64,000 nt of DNA. Origin: Imhoffiella fuscus. GTDB lineage: Bacteria; Pseudomonadota; Gammaproteobacteria; Chromatiales; Chromatiaceae. The notes under the pieces were generated by a model that saw only the letters and a program-made list of their open reading frames with translations, ran no database searches and was not told the DNA's origin. Positions 47,399-56,320 of the stretch are shown in pieces. The stretch lies in contig NZ_JBHUHX010000009.1 of the NCBI RefSeq assembly GCF_042682685.1, forward strand, positions 1 through 64,000. Direction: 5' to 3'. How positions within the stretch are numbered: position 1 is the first letter of the stretch; each line of letters opens with the position of its first letter. A program made the position numbers and the translations under genes.

Positions 47399-48586
47399 TC
47401 ATCGCCGGTGGCTCGACGGCCGGCTGCGGCCGGGTCCGGCCCGGCGCCAGAGCGATTGGAGCAACCTGGCCTGCTCGACGAATCCGGCGGCATCCTCGGC
47501 ACGGGTGAACAGGGCACGGCTCACCCGCTCCGCCGGCCAGCCGGTGGACTCGGCGATGGCATCGGCCTGAGCGTTCCGATCTGAGCGCTCCAGATGCGGG
47601 TAACGTCTCACCCAGGCGGCAAGGACCCGGCGCCGGCCCGTCTCGACCAGTTGGGCGGCACGGCCCTGGCGCCAGAGGAAATCGCCACTCGCATCCAGGT
47701 GTTCGAGCAGATCGCGCTGGCGCGCTCGCGATTCGTTCCGCAACGGCCCCAAGCGAACGCCGAGCGACCAGAGCCACACCAGAATCAGCGTACCGGCCGA
47801 GATCACCGCTTGGGGCGCGGCCGACCAGACGAGCTCGCCGAGCCAGGGAACCGCGCTGTCGTAGAGCAACCAGACCTTGCTGCCGGAACTGGAAGCGACG
47901 AGCCGCGCCGCGAAGAAGGCGTGATCATGATGGCCGATCTCGGCGTTGGTCATGAAACCGCCATCGCTAAGCACGGTCAGCCGGCCGGCCCCGACCGCGC
48001 GCTCGACCAGACGCAGCCGACCGCCCAGCATCAGATCGCCGGACGCCTCGCCCTCCGCAGCCAGATGGTAACGGGGATCGAAGGCCACCATGAGCGGCCT
48101 GGGTAGATCCGGTGCCGGAATCTCGAATGCGGACGCCTCCGAACCCTCTTGAAGCCGTTTCTCGTCGGACTCGATCTGGAGCCGGATTCCGAGATCGGCC
48201 AGCAGGTCGTCGCGGGGACGCGCATCCTCGTCCCACAGCCGTCTGGCCTCGACGATCAGATGGCCACCCTCCTCCATCCAGTGCCGCAGCGCGTCGCGTC
48301 GCGACGCGTTCAGCGGACCGAGACCTCTGACGACGAGGGTGTCGGTCGTGGGCGGTAGATCGCCCAACGGGGCGCGTCCGGTCAGGCTCTCGACCTGGGT
48401 CCCGCTCCGACTCAGATAACGCTCAAGCGCCAGCCAGGGATTGCGGCGCGCTTCGGCGGAATAGCCGACCGGAACCTGGATGGCGCGGCGCTCGAAGTTG
48501 TCGAAAAACCAGACCACGCCTCCAACGCCGAGCACGAACAGCAATCCATAGAGGACCAGCGAGACAAGGCGTCGCTCTGAGCTCAT
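47399..48586 (-). CDS. DUF4350 domain-containing membrane protein
   Basis: The ATG at 48586 (MSSERRLVSLVLYG) has GGAGGT upstream and overlaps the previous stop (ATGA); the longer frame to 48697 is not supported. The 395-residue protein has an N-terminal membrane helix (LVSLVLYGLLFVLGVGGVVWFF) and a periplasmic ThuA-like/DUF4350 domain of the form GHLIVEARRLWDEDARPRDDLLADLG. A second helix (AVISAGTLILVWLWSLGV) and a cytosolic tail follow. It belongs to MoxR-DUF4129 operons. Confidence 0.88.
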   Translation of the reverse strand: MSSERRLVSLVLYGLLFVLGVGGVVWFFDNFERRAIQVPVGYSAEARRNPWLALERYLSRSGTQVESLTGRAPLGDLPPTTDTLVVRGLGPLNASRRDALRHWMEEGGHLIVEARRLWDEDARPRDDLLADLGIRLQIESDEKRLQEGSEASAFEIPAPDLPRPLMVAFDPRYHLAAEGEASGDLMLGGRLRLVERAVGAGRLTVLSDGGFMTNAEIGHHDHAFFAARLVASSSGSKVWLLYDSAVPWLGELVWSAAPQAVISAGTLILVWLWSLGVRLGPLRNESRARQRDLLEHLDASGDFLWRQGRAAQLVETGRRRVLAAWVRRYPHLERSDRNAQADAIAESTGWPAERVSRALFTRAEDAAGFVEQARLLQSLWRRAGPGRSRPSSHRR

Positions 48587-50061
48587 ACCGCCACCTCCTC
48601 GGTGGATCTGGACTGCCTCCAGCGACACCAATCGGTCAGCAAGGATTCGATCGTTCCGGGATCGGGCACGACATGGGCATAGGCGAGCCCCCGCCACTCA
48701 CGCACCAGGTGCGGCAGGGGGCCGAGCTCGGTCGCGGAGAATCGCTTCCGGGCCAGCGCCAGACATTCGAGTTCGGTCGCACCGTCCGGGATGCCGAGCC
48801 CTCGGTGGACGAGATGCAGCAGTGCCGCACGGTACAAGAGCCCGAGCGCGCCACGCGCATCGCCCTGGGCCAGATGGGCACGAACCTGGTCCGGGATCGC
48901 ATCCAGGGACATCCCTTCAGGGATCGATTCGAAGATGCCCACGGGCTCCGGCCCTGGATTTGGCGGCCGAAGAGACGGGCGGCGCCAGTCGCGCAAAACG
49001 CGCCGCGCAAGCAGGGCCAGCCCCAGGAGCGCCAAGACCATGAGCCCCCACTTGAGGATGCCACCGACGCGAACCGCGATCGCGGCGATCCAATCCGGGA
49101 GCGCCTCGGCGGGCTCGGCACCCTGCTCGGCTCGCTCGATCGGAACCCAGACCCACATCTCGCGCGCCCGACCGAAGTCAGGCATGTCGAGGATCTCTTG
49201 GATGTGCTGTCGCGCACGCTCCGGGTCCGACGTGGCGGCCGCCTCCGCCGAACCGGTCGGCAGACCCGCGCCCAAGGCCAGAACGAGCAACAGGACCGGT
49301 GCGACTCGCGCCGAGGCGGACCAACGGGATGTGGGCTCGGCCGCCTTGCGAAAGGCCAACTCCAGGTCCCAAGCCTCCAGCTCGGTACGCCGATTCAGAT
49401 AGAGCATGAAACCGGCACACACGTAAAAGGGCGCGATGCAGGAGAACACCAGAACGTAGGCCAGTGCGCTGATCCAGTAGGCCCATGTCTCCGCGTCCAG
49501 CACCGCCGATTGAAGATCGATGCGCGGCAACTCGGACGGCACCAGAAAGAAGAGCCCCAGCAACGCCGCAGCCCAGAGGACGATCTCGAAATGATAGGAG
49601 ACGAGCGTCAGCCAACTCGGGGTCGCCCCGCCCTCGTTGAGTAGCCGTCGACGCTGGCGCCCGTCGCGTCCTCCGAGCCCTTCGAGCAGAGACACGGGCA
49701 TGACGAACGAGCGCCTGGGACCGAGCCGCCGCCAGAGCAGAAACGGCAGGATCCGTCGCCCCCATCCGGTTCGCAGCAGACCGGGAAGCTCGGCGCGAGC
49801 TGGAACGCGACCGAAGAGCGCGCGACTCGACCAGGCCAGTAGCGGCGCCTCGTAGAGTGGCTTGAGCCACCAGACAGCCAGCAGCCAGATATCCGGACGA
49901 AATCCGGTCAGCGGCAACAGGATGATTGCGACGGGCAGCGCTCCGGCGCACCAGAGCCCCCACAGCGGCCAGAACCAGCCCCGCGCGAGCGCGAATCCCA
50001 GATCCAACCCCTCCCAGGAACTGCGCGGACGCAAGGCGACCTGGATCCGATCAATCTCCAT
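48583..50061 (-). CDS. DUF4129 domain-containing membrane protein
   Basis: The chosen ATG at 50061 (MEIDRIQVALRPRSS) overlaps the SpoIIM-like stop and gives 492 residues. Hydrophobic segments at about 34-58 and around 160-225 alternate with a large periplasmic section, then a helix (GLMVLALLGLALLARRVL). The C-terminal DUF4129 domain reads LLYRAALLHLVHRGLGIPDGATELECLALARKRF. It lies between SpoIIM-like and DUF4350 genes in a translationally coupled run. Confidence 0.85.
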   Translation of the reverse strand: MEIDRIQVALRPRSSWEGLDLGFALARGWFWPLWGLWCAGALPVAIILLPLTGFRPDIWLLAVWWLKPLYEAPLLAWSSRALFGRVPARAELPGLLRTGWGRRILPFLLWRRLGPRRSFVMPVSLLEGLGGRDGRQRRRLLNEGGATPSWLTLVSYHFEIVLWAAALLGLFFLVPSELPRIDLQSAVLDAETWAYWISALAYVLVFSCIAPFYVCAGFMLYLNRRTELEAWDLELAFRKAAEPTSRWSASARVAPVLLLVLALGAGLPTGSAEAAATSDPERARQHIQEILDMPDFGRAREMWVWVPIERAEQGAEPAEALPDWIAAIAVRVGGILKWGLMVLALLGLALLARRVLRDWRRPSLRPPNPGPEPVGIFESIPEGMSLDAIPDQVRAHLAQGDARGALGLLYRAALLHLVHRGLGIPDGATELECLALARKRFSATELGPLPHLVREWRGLAYAHVVPDPGTIESLLTDWCRWRQSRSTEEVAV

Positions 50062-51064
50062 CGCCCGATTCGGCCTCCATGCGCGGACGTCCACGACCGG
50101 CCAGGGTCAGATAGAGCGCCACCAGAATCCAGCCCGCCGCACCGACCGCGTACTTGACGACCGAGGGCGCCGGACCGGATGACCAGAATGCCTCGACCAC
50201 GGCTGCCAGCAGCAGCATGAGCCCCGCGCCCCCGACCAGCCGGATGGCATCGACCGCGTTGCGCCGAAGCGCGACGAGCCGGGGGCGATTGCCGGGCGCC
50301 AGCAGCGCCTTTCCGAGCAGCAATCCGGACGCACCGGAGATGGCGATCGCCGTCAGCTCGTAAGGACCATGACCGCTGACGAAGGGCCAGAAGGTGCCGC
50401 CATAGTCCAGTCGGGTGAGATGTCCTGCCGCCGCGCCGATATGCAGCCCATTGAAGAGCAGCACGAAGGCGCTGCCCAAACCGAACATCAGCCCCCCGGC
50501 GAAGTTGCGAAAGCCGATGCCGACGTTGTTGAGGATATAGAAACCGAACATGGCGAAATCCGTGTCCGCCTGGCGCTCTTGGGCACGGCCCGGTTTGCGG
50601 TTGTCCGGGTCGTACAGGGTCTCGATCTCGGCGACCTGATCCGCGTCCATCAGGGAGAGAATGATCTCCGCGTCCTGGTAGGCCTGCAGCCCCATCGCCA
50701 GCATGGGCAGGAAAAGGAGCGCCGCCGCAAGCCAGAAGAGTGCGGCATGACGACGCAAGGTTCGAGGAAAGTCATAGGCCATGAATCCGAGCGCGGCGGT
50801 GAGGTAGCGCGTTCTGCGCCGGTAGAGATGACCGTGGCCGCGTCGCACCAGATCGTGCAGCTCCTCGATCAGCCCCGGACTGTAACCGCGCCGACGCGCC
50901 AAGGCATAGTGGCTGGAGAGACGTCGAAAGAGCCTGGGAAAGGCGTCGAGCGACACCCGATCGGGCGCGTCGCCCCTCTTTCCTGGCGCGTCGAGCCGTG
51001 AGATGAGCGCGCGGTAGTCATCCCATTCGGCCTGGTTCTCGGACTCGAAGGGCTGCTGTCTCAT
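50051..51064 (-). CDS. Stage II sporulation protein M-like membrane protein
   Basis: The 337-residue SpoIIM-family protein has an N-terminal soluble part of about 100 residues, then five hydrophobic helices with FILNNVGIGFRNFAGGLMFG-like content (GFYILNNVGIGFRNFAGG) and SGHGPYELTAIAISGASGLLLGKALL. The organism does not sporulate by its gene content; the family occurs in many non-sporulating bacteria in MoxR/RDD operons and may act in envelope remodelling. It precedes DUF4129 with overlapping start and stop. Confidence 0.9.
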   Translation of the reverse strand: MRQQPFESENQAEWDDYRALISRLDAPGKRGDAPDRVSLDAFPRLFRRLSSHYALARRRGYSPGLIEELHDLVRRGHGHLYRRRTRYLTAALGFMAYDFPRTLRRHAALFWLAAALLFLPMLAMGLQAYQDAEIILSLMDADQVAEIETLYDPDNRKPGRAQERQADTDFAMFGFYILNNVGIGFRNFAGGLMFGLGSAFVLLFNGLHIGAAAGHLTRLDYGGTFWPFVSGHGPYELTAIAISGASGLLLGKALLAPGNRPRLVALRRNAVDAIRLVGGAGLMLLLAAVVEAFWSSGPAPSVVKYAVGAAGWILVALYLTLAGRGRPRMEAESGDGD

Positions 51065-51070
51065 CGTCGA

Positions 51071-51757
51071 TCAGCCCTGTCCGCGCGCCAGCCAACTGGC
51101 CCAACCATTCACCTGATCGACCGCTGCCGGACCCCGAGGGCCAGTATCCGCCGTCAGGATCTCGGCCAGCTCGACGCGTCTGGCCGTCGATAGACGCGGA
51201 CCGCGCTCGACGAAGGAGAGGATCGCCTGCTGAGTCGCCAAATCCAAACCGGGAGGCGGCGGACGGGAGGCGATCTGCGGAATCCCAGCGACCTGCCGAC
51301 GGCGCTCCCGATGCACCACCAAGGTACCTGCGGCCAGATCGCCGAGACGTCTGAAATCGCGGTCGACGAGACAGGAGACGAGTCCCACGCCATAGAGGAC
51401 CGGCATGAAGTCCAGGACACGCAGCAGATTGCGGATCATCGAGGCCGGCAGGGCAACCGGGGTTCCATCGTCATGGACGACCGTCAATCCCATCGCCGAC
51501 TTGCCTGGCGTGGCCCCCTTGGTGATCTCGAACAGGACCGGATAGAACCATTCGAGCAGGAAAAAACCGAGCAGCATGAGACCGAGTCCGACCCCTGCGA
51601 AGGCCATGAGCAGCGTCAGGGCCAGGTAGAGCGCACCGCGAACGACCGCGTCCAACAGGAACGCGAGCGCCCTCGGGACGGGACCCGCGACCCGCAATCC
51701 CAGATCCACGCCCTCCGGGGTTTCGTTGAAGCGAATGGTATCCAGAGGTGGCGACAT
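51071..51757 (-). CDS. RDD family membrane protein
   Basis: The 228-residue protein contains the RDD domain: RVAGPVPRALAFLLDAVVRGALYLALTLLMAFAG with the conserved arginine and aspartates, then KSAMGLTVVHDDGTPVALPASMIRNLLRVLDFMP. Three membrane helices are predicted. The C-terminal 60 residues are hydrophilic. Its role in this operon is unknown. The next gene starts 7 bases downstream. Confidence 0.93.
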   Translation of the reverse strand: MSPPLDTIRFNETPEGVDLGLRVAGPVPRALAFLLDAVVRGALYLALTLLMAFAGVGLGLMLLGFFLLEWFYPVLFEITKGATPGKSAMGLTVVHDDGTPVALPASMIRNLLRVLDFMPVLYGVGLVSCLVDRDFRRLGDLAAGTLVVHRERRRQVAGIPQIASRPPPPGLDLATQQAILSFVERGPRLSTARRVELAEILTADTGPRGPAAVDQVNGWASWLARGQG

Positions 51758-51817
51758 GGGAGCCTGACTCGATCGATGAAGGACGGGCGGCGCGGGGTGC
51801 TCGCTGAAGATGAAGGA

Positions 51818-52399
51818 TCAACGATAGAGGGTCAACGGAAAGTATTCCGTGATCAGGATCACCGGTCGTCCGTCGATGATGATGCGGTAGGTGCGAAAGA
51901 CCGCCGCCACGCCCTCGGCCGTTCGGTCCAGCCCGATATCCAGAACCTCCCGATAGCTCTCCAGACCGCTGTCGCGAATCAGGACCCCGATGCCGATTTC
52001 GCGGTCGATCAGCCGTTGCCGAAAGCCCGGCGGGATGAGGTCGATACGGATGAGCGAAAAGGCCTCGACATAGTTGCGATCGGTACGGGTACCGCGCAGC
52101 CTGGCATCGCGCACCAGACAGAGATCGCCCGTCTGAACCTGAATCCATGGCACCGGCTCGCTGGCCACCTCGAACCGCTGTTCCAGAGTATCCACAGCGA
52201 TCGACTCCCAGAAATAGGCCTCCAGGGTCTTGGTCACGGTGCCATCGGTGACCAGAAGGGCGCGCAGAAAGGCAGGTAGGTCGCTCAAGGGGACGGAATC
52301 CCCAGAAACCGATGTGATCACTGCATCCTGCGAGAAACCGCTGCAGCGAAAGGGCAATTGAGACGGCGCCTGAGCGACGCGTCCGTAGTAACGATGCAT
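51818..52399 (-). CDS. Chorismate pyruvate-lyase-like protein (Rv2949c/DUF98 family)
   Basis: The 193-residue protein shares the family text LPAFLRALLVTDGTVTKTLEAYFWE, NYVEAFSLIRIDLIPPGFRQRLI and YRIIIDGRPVILITEYFPLTLYR with mycobacterial Rv2949c. Those enzymes cleave chorismate to 4-hydroxybenzoate and pyruvate. If active here it could supply the 4-hydroxybenzoate for ubiquinone, the role of UbiC in many gammaproteobacteria. It is the first gene of the operon with RDD, SpoIIM-like, DUF4129, DUF4350 and MoxR proteins, an unexpected neighbourhood. Catalytic activity is inferred from resemblance. Confidence 0.75.
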   Translation of the reverse strand: MHRYYGRVAQAPSQLPFRCSGFSQDAVITSVSGDSVPLSDLPAFLRALLVTDGTVTKTLEAYFWESIAVDTLEQRFEVASEPVPWIQVQTGDLCLVRDARLRGTRTDRNYVEAFSLIRIDLIPPGFRQRLIDREIGIGVLIRDSGLESYREVLDIGLDRTAEGVAAVFRTYRIIIDGRPVILITEYFPLTLYR

Positions 52400-53002
52400 C
52401 GAAAACTCCTAGATTCCCTCACGACCTCGATCCAGCCGGTAAGGATATGGACTCGGGTGACGAAAAGACGGATAGCGTCGCAGAACAACAGCCGGACAAT
52501 CGCACTCGATTCGTGCTCGAAAACGCGGGTCGAACAGTGAGTTGCAGGGAGGAATACCCCGACGACCCAAGCGGGCTTGGTGATTTTGCAACTTGTTGGT
52601 TCGAGGCATCGATTCTTGTCCTCCACCCCTTCGCCCACCTCGAAGGAAGGGGCGACGGCGCGGATCGACCGGCTGATCATCTCTTTTCCAGAGATGCGAC
52701 AAAGGAACAAAATTATCTTGTAAGAATATGAATTATATAGATAGCCTTAAAAAGACTTGATGTTTCGCATGGGAGCGATAAATCGTCGAATGCTGCCCGA
52801 ACGCAAACCGTGGTAAAAAATCTGATTTTGAGCCCATCTGTGGGCTTGATGTTGAATCGAATTTGCCCCAATCTTTGTACCGACCCCAACCCCAGGGCCG
52901 CTCCTCTCGCATGAGTCGGAGTACGTCCGCATGAGCACAGGCTCCCGTACGAACTTGGACCATGGCGAATCGCCAGAGCTGGCGGCATTGGTGCGCGTGA
53001 GG
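52400..53002. other. Intergenic region upstream of the lipoprotein gene
   Basis: About 600 bases without a supported gene. The stretch 52690-52760 is AT rich with runs such as AAAATTATC and TTATATAG, unlike the surrounding GC-rich DNA, and may hold promoters or remnants of transferred DNA. Frames on both strands are short with no family features. The promoter of the minus-strand operon (chorismate-lyase-like gene) should lie at the 52400 end. Confidence 0.4.
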
Positions 53003-53032
53003 TTCGGAAATAATCCGCATACTGTGTTATAC
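53003..53032 (+). promoter_or_regulatory. Probable promoter of the lipoprotein gene
   Basis: TTCGGA (53003-53008) and TTATAC (53027-53032) are 18 bases apart, about 40 bases before the start codon at 53073. A GTG just before the -10 gives it a weak extended-10 character. Strong expression would fit an abundant Lpp-type protein. Confidence 0.5.
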
Positions 53033-53072
53033 ATTGATGGCCTAACGGCCAAAGACCAGGAGATTTAAGCCG

Positions 53073-53270
53073 ATGAGCAAAACACTGAAGTTCGCATCCC
53101 TTTCTGCTGCCGCTATTCTGACCGCTTCCATGTTCGGTGGCTGCACCACCGACCAAACCGCCCGCGACATGGCTCAGCAGGCCCTGGACACCGCAAACAG
53201 CGCCCAGTCCTGCTGCAACGCCAACACCGAGCGTCTGGACCGCATGTATCAGAAGATCATGGGCAAGTAA
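53073..53270 (+). CDS. Lpp/OprI-like outer-membrane lipoprotein
   Basis: The 65-residue precursor has a lipoprotein signal peptide ending SMFGGC, with Cys24 as the lipidated residue. The mature part is an alanine-zipper helix (TARDMAQQALDTANSAQSCCN) like OprI and Braun's lipoprotein, and the last residue is lysine (IMGK). That C-terminal Lys is the residue linked to peptidoglycan in Lpp. AGGAG lies upstream. The 3' end overlaps by 22 bases the end of the convergent L,D-transpeptidase gene, the kind of enzyme that makes this link. Confidence 0.85.
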   Translation: MSKTLKFASLSAAAILTASMFGGCTTDQTARDMAQQALDTANSAQSCCNANTERLDRMYQKIMGK

Positions 53271-54214
53271 GACCCACTGCCTGATCCACTCCGGTGTCCC
53301 ACGACCTGTGGGACACCGGAGTCCTCCTTCACCGCCCGCTCGACCGCACCCCAGTCGATTACGACGCCCTCGGCATTCGCCACCGATTCAGGGATGACGT
53401 TTCTGGCACTCTGCGTCACACTCTTCTCGCCAGTCTGGACCTCCAGATAGAGGTCGTTGCCGCGCCAACCGATCTTGTAGGGCTGATCGATGATAGCCAC
53501 GGGCGTATCAAGGTCCACCAGCCCGAACAGTTCCTCGACCCCCTCGGGGTACATGCGGATACAGCCTCCGCTCACCTCCATACCGAGACCCCATGGCATA
53601 CTGGTTCCATGGATCAGGTAATCGGGATTGCTCAGACGCATGGCATAACGGCCGAGCGGATTGTCCGGTCCAGGCGGAACCTGGGCAGGCAGGATATCGC
53701 CGCGCGCGGCATGCATGGCACGCACGTTGGGTCCCGGAGTCCAGGTCGGATCTTTGCGCTTTTGGATGACCTTGAAGTTGCCGAGCGGGGTTCCCATAGC
53801 GTCCTTGCCGACGCTGATGGTGTAGATGCGCACCTCGCTGGGATCCTCGGGCGGATAGTAATAGAGGCGCTTCTCGGCCCGATTGATCACGATCCCTTCA
53901 CGCGGCACGTTCGGCAACACGAAGAAGCTCGGAACCATCACCTCGGTTCCATCGCCGGGGACCCAAATATCGACGCTGGGATTCGCCTGGCGCATGTCAT
54001 CGAAGCCCAGGTTGTTCTGGCGAGCGATGTCGAGCAGCGTATCCTTATTGCGCGCCTTGAAATAGAAAGGAACCCCGACGACCGAGTCGTTCGGATTCTC
54101 GAGCCGGAAGGTTTCGGCCTGGGCGCCGGTACTGCCCCCCCAACCAAGCAGCGATACGCACATCGCCGGCACAAGCCACGCCCGATTGCGTTTGCCATGA
54201 ACAACAGCTCTCAT
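53249..54214 (-). CDS. L,D-transpeptidase with LysM-like N-terminal domain (YbiS/ErfK type)
   Basis: The 321-residue start is ATG 54214, after GAGGGG; the longer frame upstream runs against the divergent EF-G gene. A signal peptide (PAMCVSLLGWGGSTGAQA) leads to a LysM-like segment (YFKARNKDTLLDIARQNNLGFDDMRQANP) and the YkuD domain with His202 and Cys218 in SGGCIRMYPEGVEELF (usual SHGCIRM). It should link meso-DAP to peptide or to lipoprotein Lys in the periplasm. Its last codons run through the hairpin at 53288 into the end of the lipoprotein gene. Confidence 0.9.
   Translation of the reverse strand: MRAVVHGKRNRAWLVPAMCVSLLGWGGSTGAQAETFRLENPNDSVVGVPFYFKARNKDTLLDIARQNNLGFDDMRQANPSVDIWVPGDGTEVMVPSFFVLPNVPREGIVINRAEKRLYYYPPEDPSEVRIYTISVGKDAMGTPLGNFKVIQKRKDPTWTPGPNVRAMHAARGDILPAQVPPGPDNPLGRYAMRLSNPDYLIHGTSMPWGLGMEVSGGCIRMYPEGVEELFGLVDLDTPVAIIDQPYKIGWRGNDLYLEVQTGEKSVTQSARNVIPESVANAEGVVIDWGAVERAVKEDSGVPQVVGHRSGSGSGSYLPMIF
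53288..53322 (+). terminator. Terminator hairpin inside the 3' coding end of the L,D-transpeptidase gene
   Basis: A perfect 15-bp stem, ACTCCGGTGTCCCAC (53288-53302) and its complement (53308-53322), encloses a 5-base loop, 18 bases after the lipoprotein stop. It would terminate the lipoprotein mRNA, and being symmetrical, possibly also the transpeptidase mRNA before the stop at 53249. The T tract is weak (CCTCCTTC). Confidence 0.7.
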
Positions 54215-54247
54215 AACCCCTCTTGCTCCTAAGCGAAGTAAAACGCG

Positions 54248-56299
54248 ATGAAAAAACCGGCCCGATTCTCGCACGTCCGCAATATCGGGATCGCCGCTCA
54301 CGTGGATGCGGGTAAAACGACGCTTACCGAACGCATCCTTTATTACACCGGCGCCTCTTACAAAATCGGCGAGGTGCATGACGGAGCGGCCCACATGGAC
54401 TACATGGCCGAGGAGCAGCAGCACGGTATCACCATCACCGCCGCCGTCACCAAGGCCCCTTGGCGCGACCACCAGATCCAGCTGATCGATACCCCAGGAC
54501 ACGTCGATTTCACGATCGAGGTCGAGCGCGCGATGCGCGTGCTGGACGGTTGCGTCATCGTTCTCGACGGGGTGCGCGGGGTCGAGCCACAGACAGAAAC
54601 GGTGTGGCGGCAACGCTCGCACTTCAAGCTTCCGACCCTTTTCTTCGTCAATAAGATGGATCGACCGGGCGCGGATTTTGACCGAAGTCTCGCCGCCGTC
54701 AAGCAACGTCTCGGTGCCGAGCCGGCGCCCGTCACCGTACCGCTGCCGGACGGCGGCGCTGTCATTCATCTGATCGACCGAACGCTGATTCGTTTCACCG
54801 GCGAACAGGGCGAGGAGGTCGTCACCGAACCCTGTCCACCAGACTTGTGGGAGCGCTGCGCCGAATTACGGGAGGCGCTTCTACTCGCTGCGGCGGAGGC
54901 CGACGAGACCCTGGCCGAGGCGGTTCTATCGGGGATGGAACCCACACCCGAGGCCATCCGCGCGGCGCTGCGCCGTGGCACCCTGGACGGACTGCTCTGC
55001 CCCTGCTATGGCGGAAGCGCGCTACGCAACATGGGCGTCCAGCCATTGCTGGACGGCATCATCGATTGTCTTCCCGCACCACTCGACCGACCGCCCGCGT
55101 CCGCCGAGGGCCCCGACGGAGAGCAGGAGTCGGTCGAGATGGACCCACAGGGACCGCTCGCCGCGCTGGCATTCAAGGTCCAACTGTGGGACGGACGGCG
55201 TCACGTCTTCGTCCGACTCTACCGAGGAACCCTCAACCCGGGAGACGCGCTGGAATTCCGCTCAAGCGACGGCCGAATTCGACGTGAGCAGGTCGCCCGG
55301 CTGTTCGAGATCGACGCCGGCAAAAAGACCAAGCTGGATCGGGCCGAGGCCGGTCAGATCGTCCTGCTCGCCGGGCTGCGCTGGGCAACGACCGGCGACA
55401 CACTCTGCGCGCCCGGGCATCTGTTGATGCTGGAGCGCATCGCACTGCAGGCGCCTGTCCTGGGCCTGGCGATCGAGCCCGCCACCGCAACGGACGAGGA
55501 GCGCCTGCTGGAGGTGCTGGGCAAGATCGAGCAGGAGGATCCGACGCTTTTGGTCGAGGAGGATCCGGAGACGGGACAGCGGCTGCTGCGCGGGATGGGC
55601 GAGCTGCACCTGCAGATCGTGCTGGAACGCATCGAGCGCGAGTTCGGCATCCAGGTGAGAGCCGGTCGTCCGGCGGTCGCCGTGCGCGAGACCATCCGTC
55701 GCACCGCCAGCGCCGATGCGCTCTTCGCCCCGCCGCCGCGCCCGGACGTGCGCCAACCGGATCTCATGGCCCGCGTCGCGGTCGCCCTGACGCCGCGCCC
55801 GCGCGGCAGCGGCTGCGAGATCCAGCTCGCCCCGAGGGTCCTGCCGGAGGGGGCGTCACTGAACGAGGCGCAGGTCCAAGCGATCCAAGACGGCATCCAA
55901 GGCGCGCTCGCATCGGGTCCGATCAATGGCACTCAGGTCATGGATGTGGCGATTCAGGTGACCGAGGTCGAACTCTTTGGACCCGGATCGACTCCCGAGG
56001 CCCTCGTGGCCGCAACCTCGAAGGCCTTGCGCAAGGCCTTCGAGTCGGCGTCGCCAGCCCACATACATCCCATCATGCGTCTGGAGGCGGTGGTTCCGGC
56101 GACGAGCCTCGGGACCGTGCTAGGTGACCTGCAGGCTCGCCACGCGCTCATCCAGGACACGGCGGCATTCGGCGATCAGGTGACCATCCAGGCCGAGGTC
56201 GCGCTCGAACCGTTGCTCGGATACAGCACCCGCCTGCGCAGCATGACCCAGGGCCGGGGACAGTTCAGCATGCAGTTCGATCGCTTCGATCTCTGCTGA
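54248..56299 (+). CDS. Elongation factor G paralogue (EF-G2-like translational GTPase)
   Basis: The 683-residue GTPase has all EF-G domains. G1 is AHVDAGKT (17-24), G3 DTPGHVDF (81-88), G4 NKMD (135-138); domain IV-V ends LGYSTRLRSMTQGRGQFSMQF. Switch I is HGITITAAVT where canonical EF-G has RGITITSAAT: the Arg before GITI is His59. The strongly diverged body and lack of neighbouring rpsL, rpsG or tuf genes show it is not the main fusA. It may act in recycling or under special conditions. It is divergent from the L,D-transpeptidase gene with 33 bases between starts. Confidence 0.9.
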   Translation: MKKPARFSHVRNIGIAAHVDAGKTTLTERILYYTGASYKIGEVHDGAAHMDYMAEEQQHGITITAAVTKAPWRDHQIQLIDTPGHVDFTIEVERAMRVLDGCVIVLDGVRGVEPQTETVWRQRSHFKLPTLFFVNKMDRPGADFDRSLAAVKQRLGAEPAPVTVPLPDGGAVIHLIDRTLIRFTGEQGEEVVTEPCPPDLWERCAELREALLLAAAEADETLAEAVLSGMEPTPEAIRAALRRGTLDGLLCPCYGGSALRNMGVQPLLDGIIDCLPAPLDRPPASAEGPDGEQESVEMDPQGPLAALAFKVQLWDGRRHVFVRLYRGTLNPGDALEFRSSDGRIRREQVARLFEIDAGKKTKLDRAEAGQIVLLAGLRWATTGDTLCAPGHLLMLERIALQAPVLGLAIEPATATDEERLLEVLGKIEQEDPTLLVEEDPETGQRLLRGMGELHLQIVLERIEREFGIQVRAGRPAVAVRETIRRTASADALFAPPPRPDVRQPDLMARVAVALTPRPRGSGCEIQLAPRVLPEGASLNEAQVQAIQDGIQGALASGPINGTQVMDVAIQVTEVELFGPGSTPEALVAATSKALRKAFESASPAHIHPIMRLEAVVPATSLGTVLGDLQARHALIQDTAAFGDQVTIQAEVALEPLLGYSTRLRSMTQGRGQFSMQFDRFDLC

Positions 56300-56320
56300 G
56301 CCCGTTCCACTCGGCGGAGA

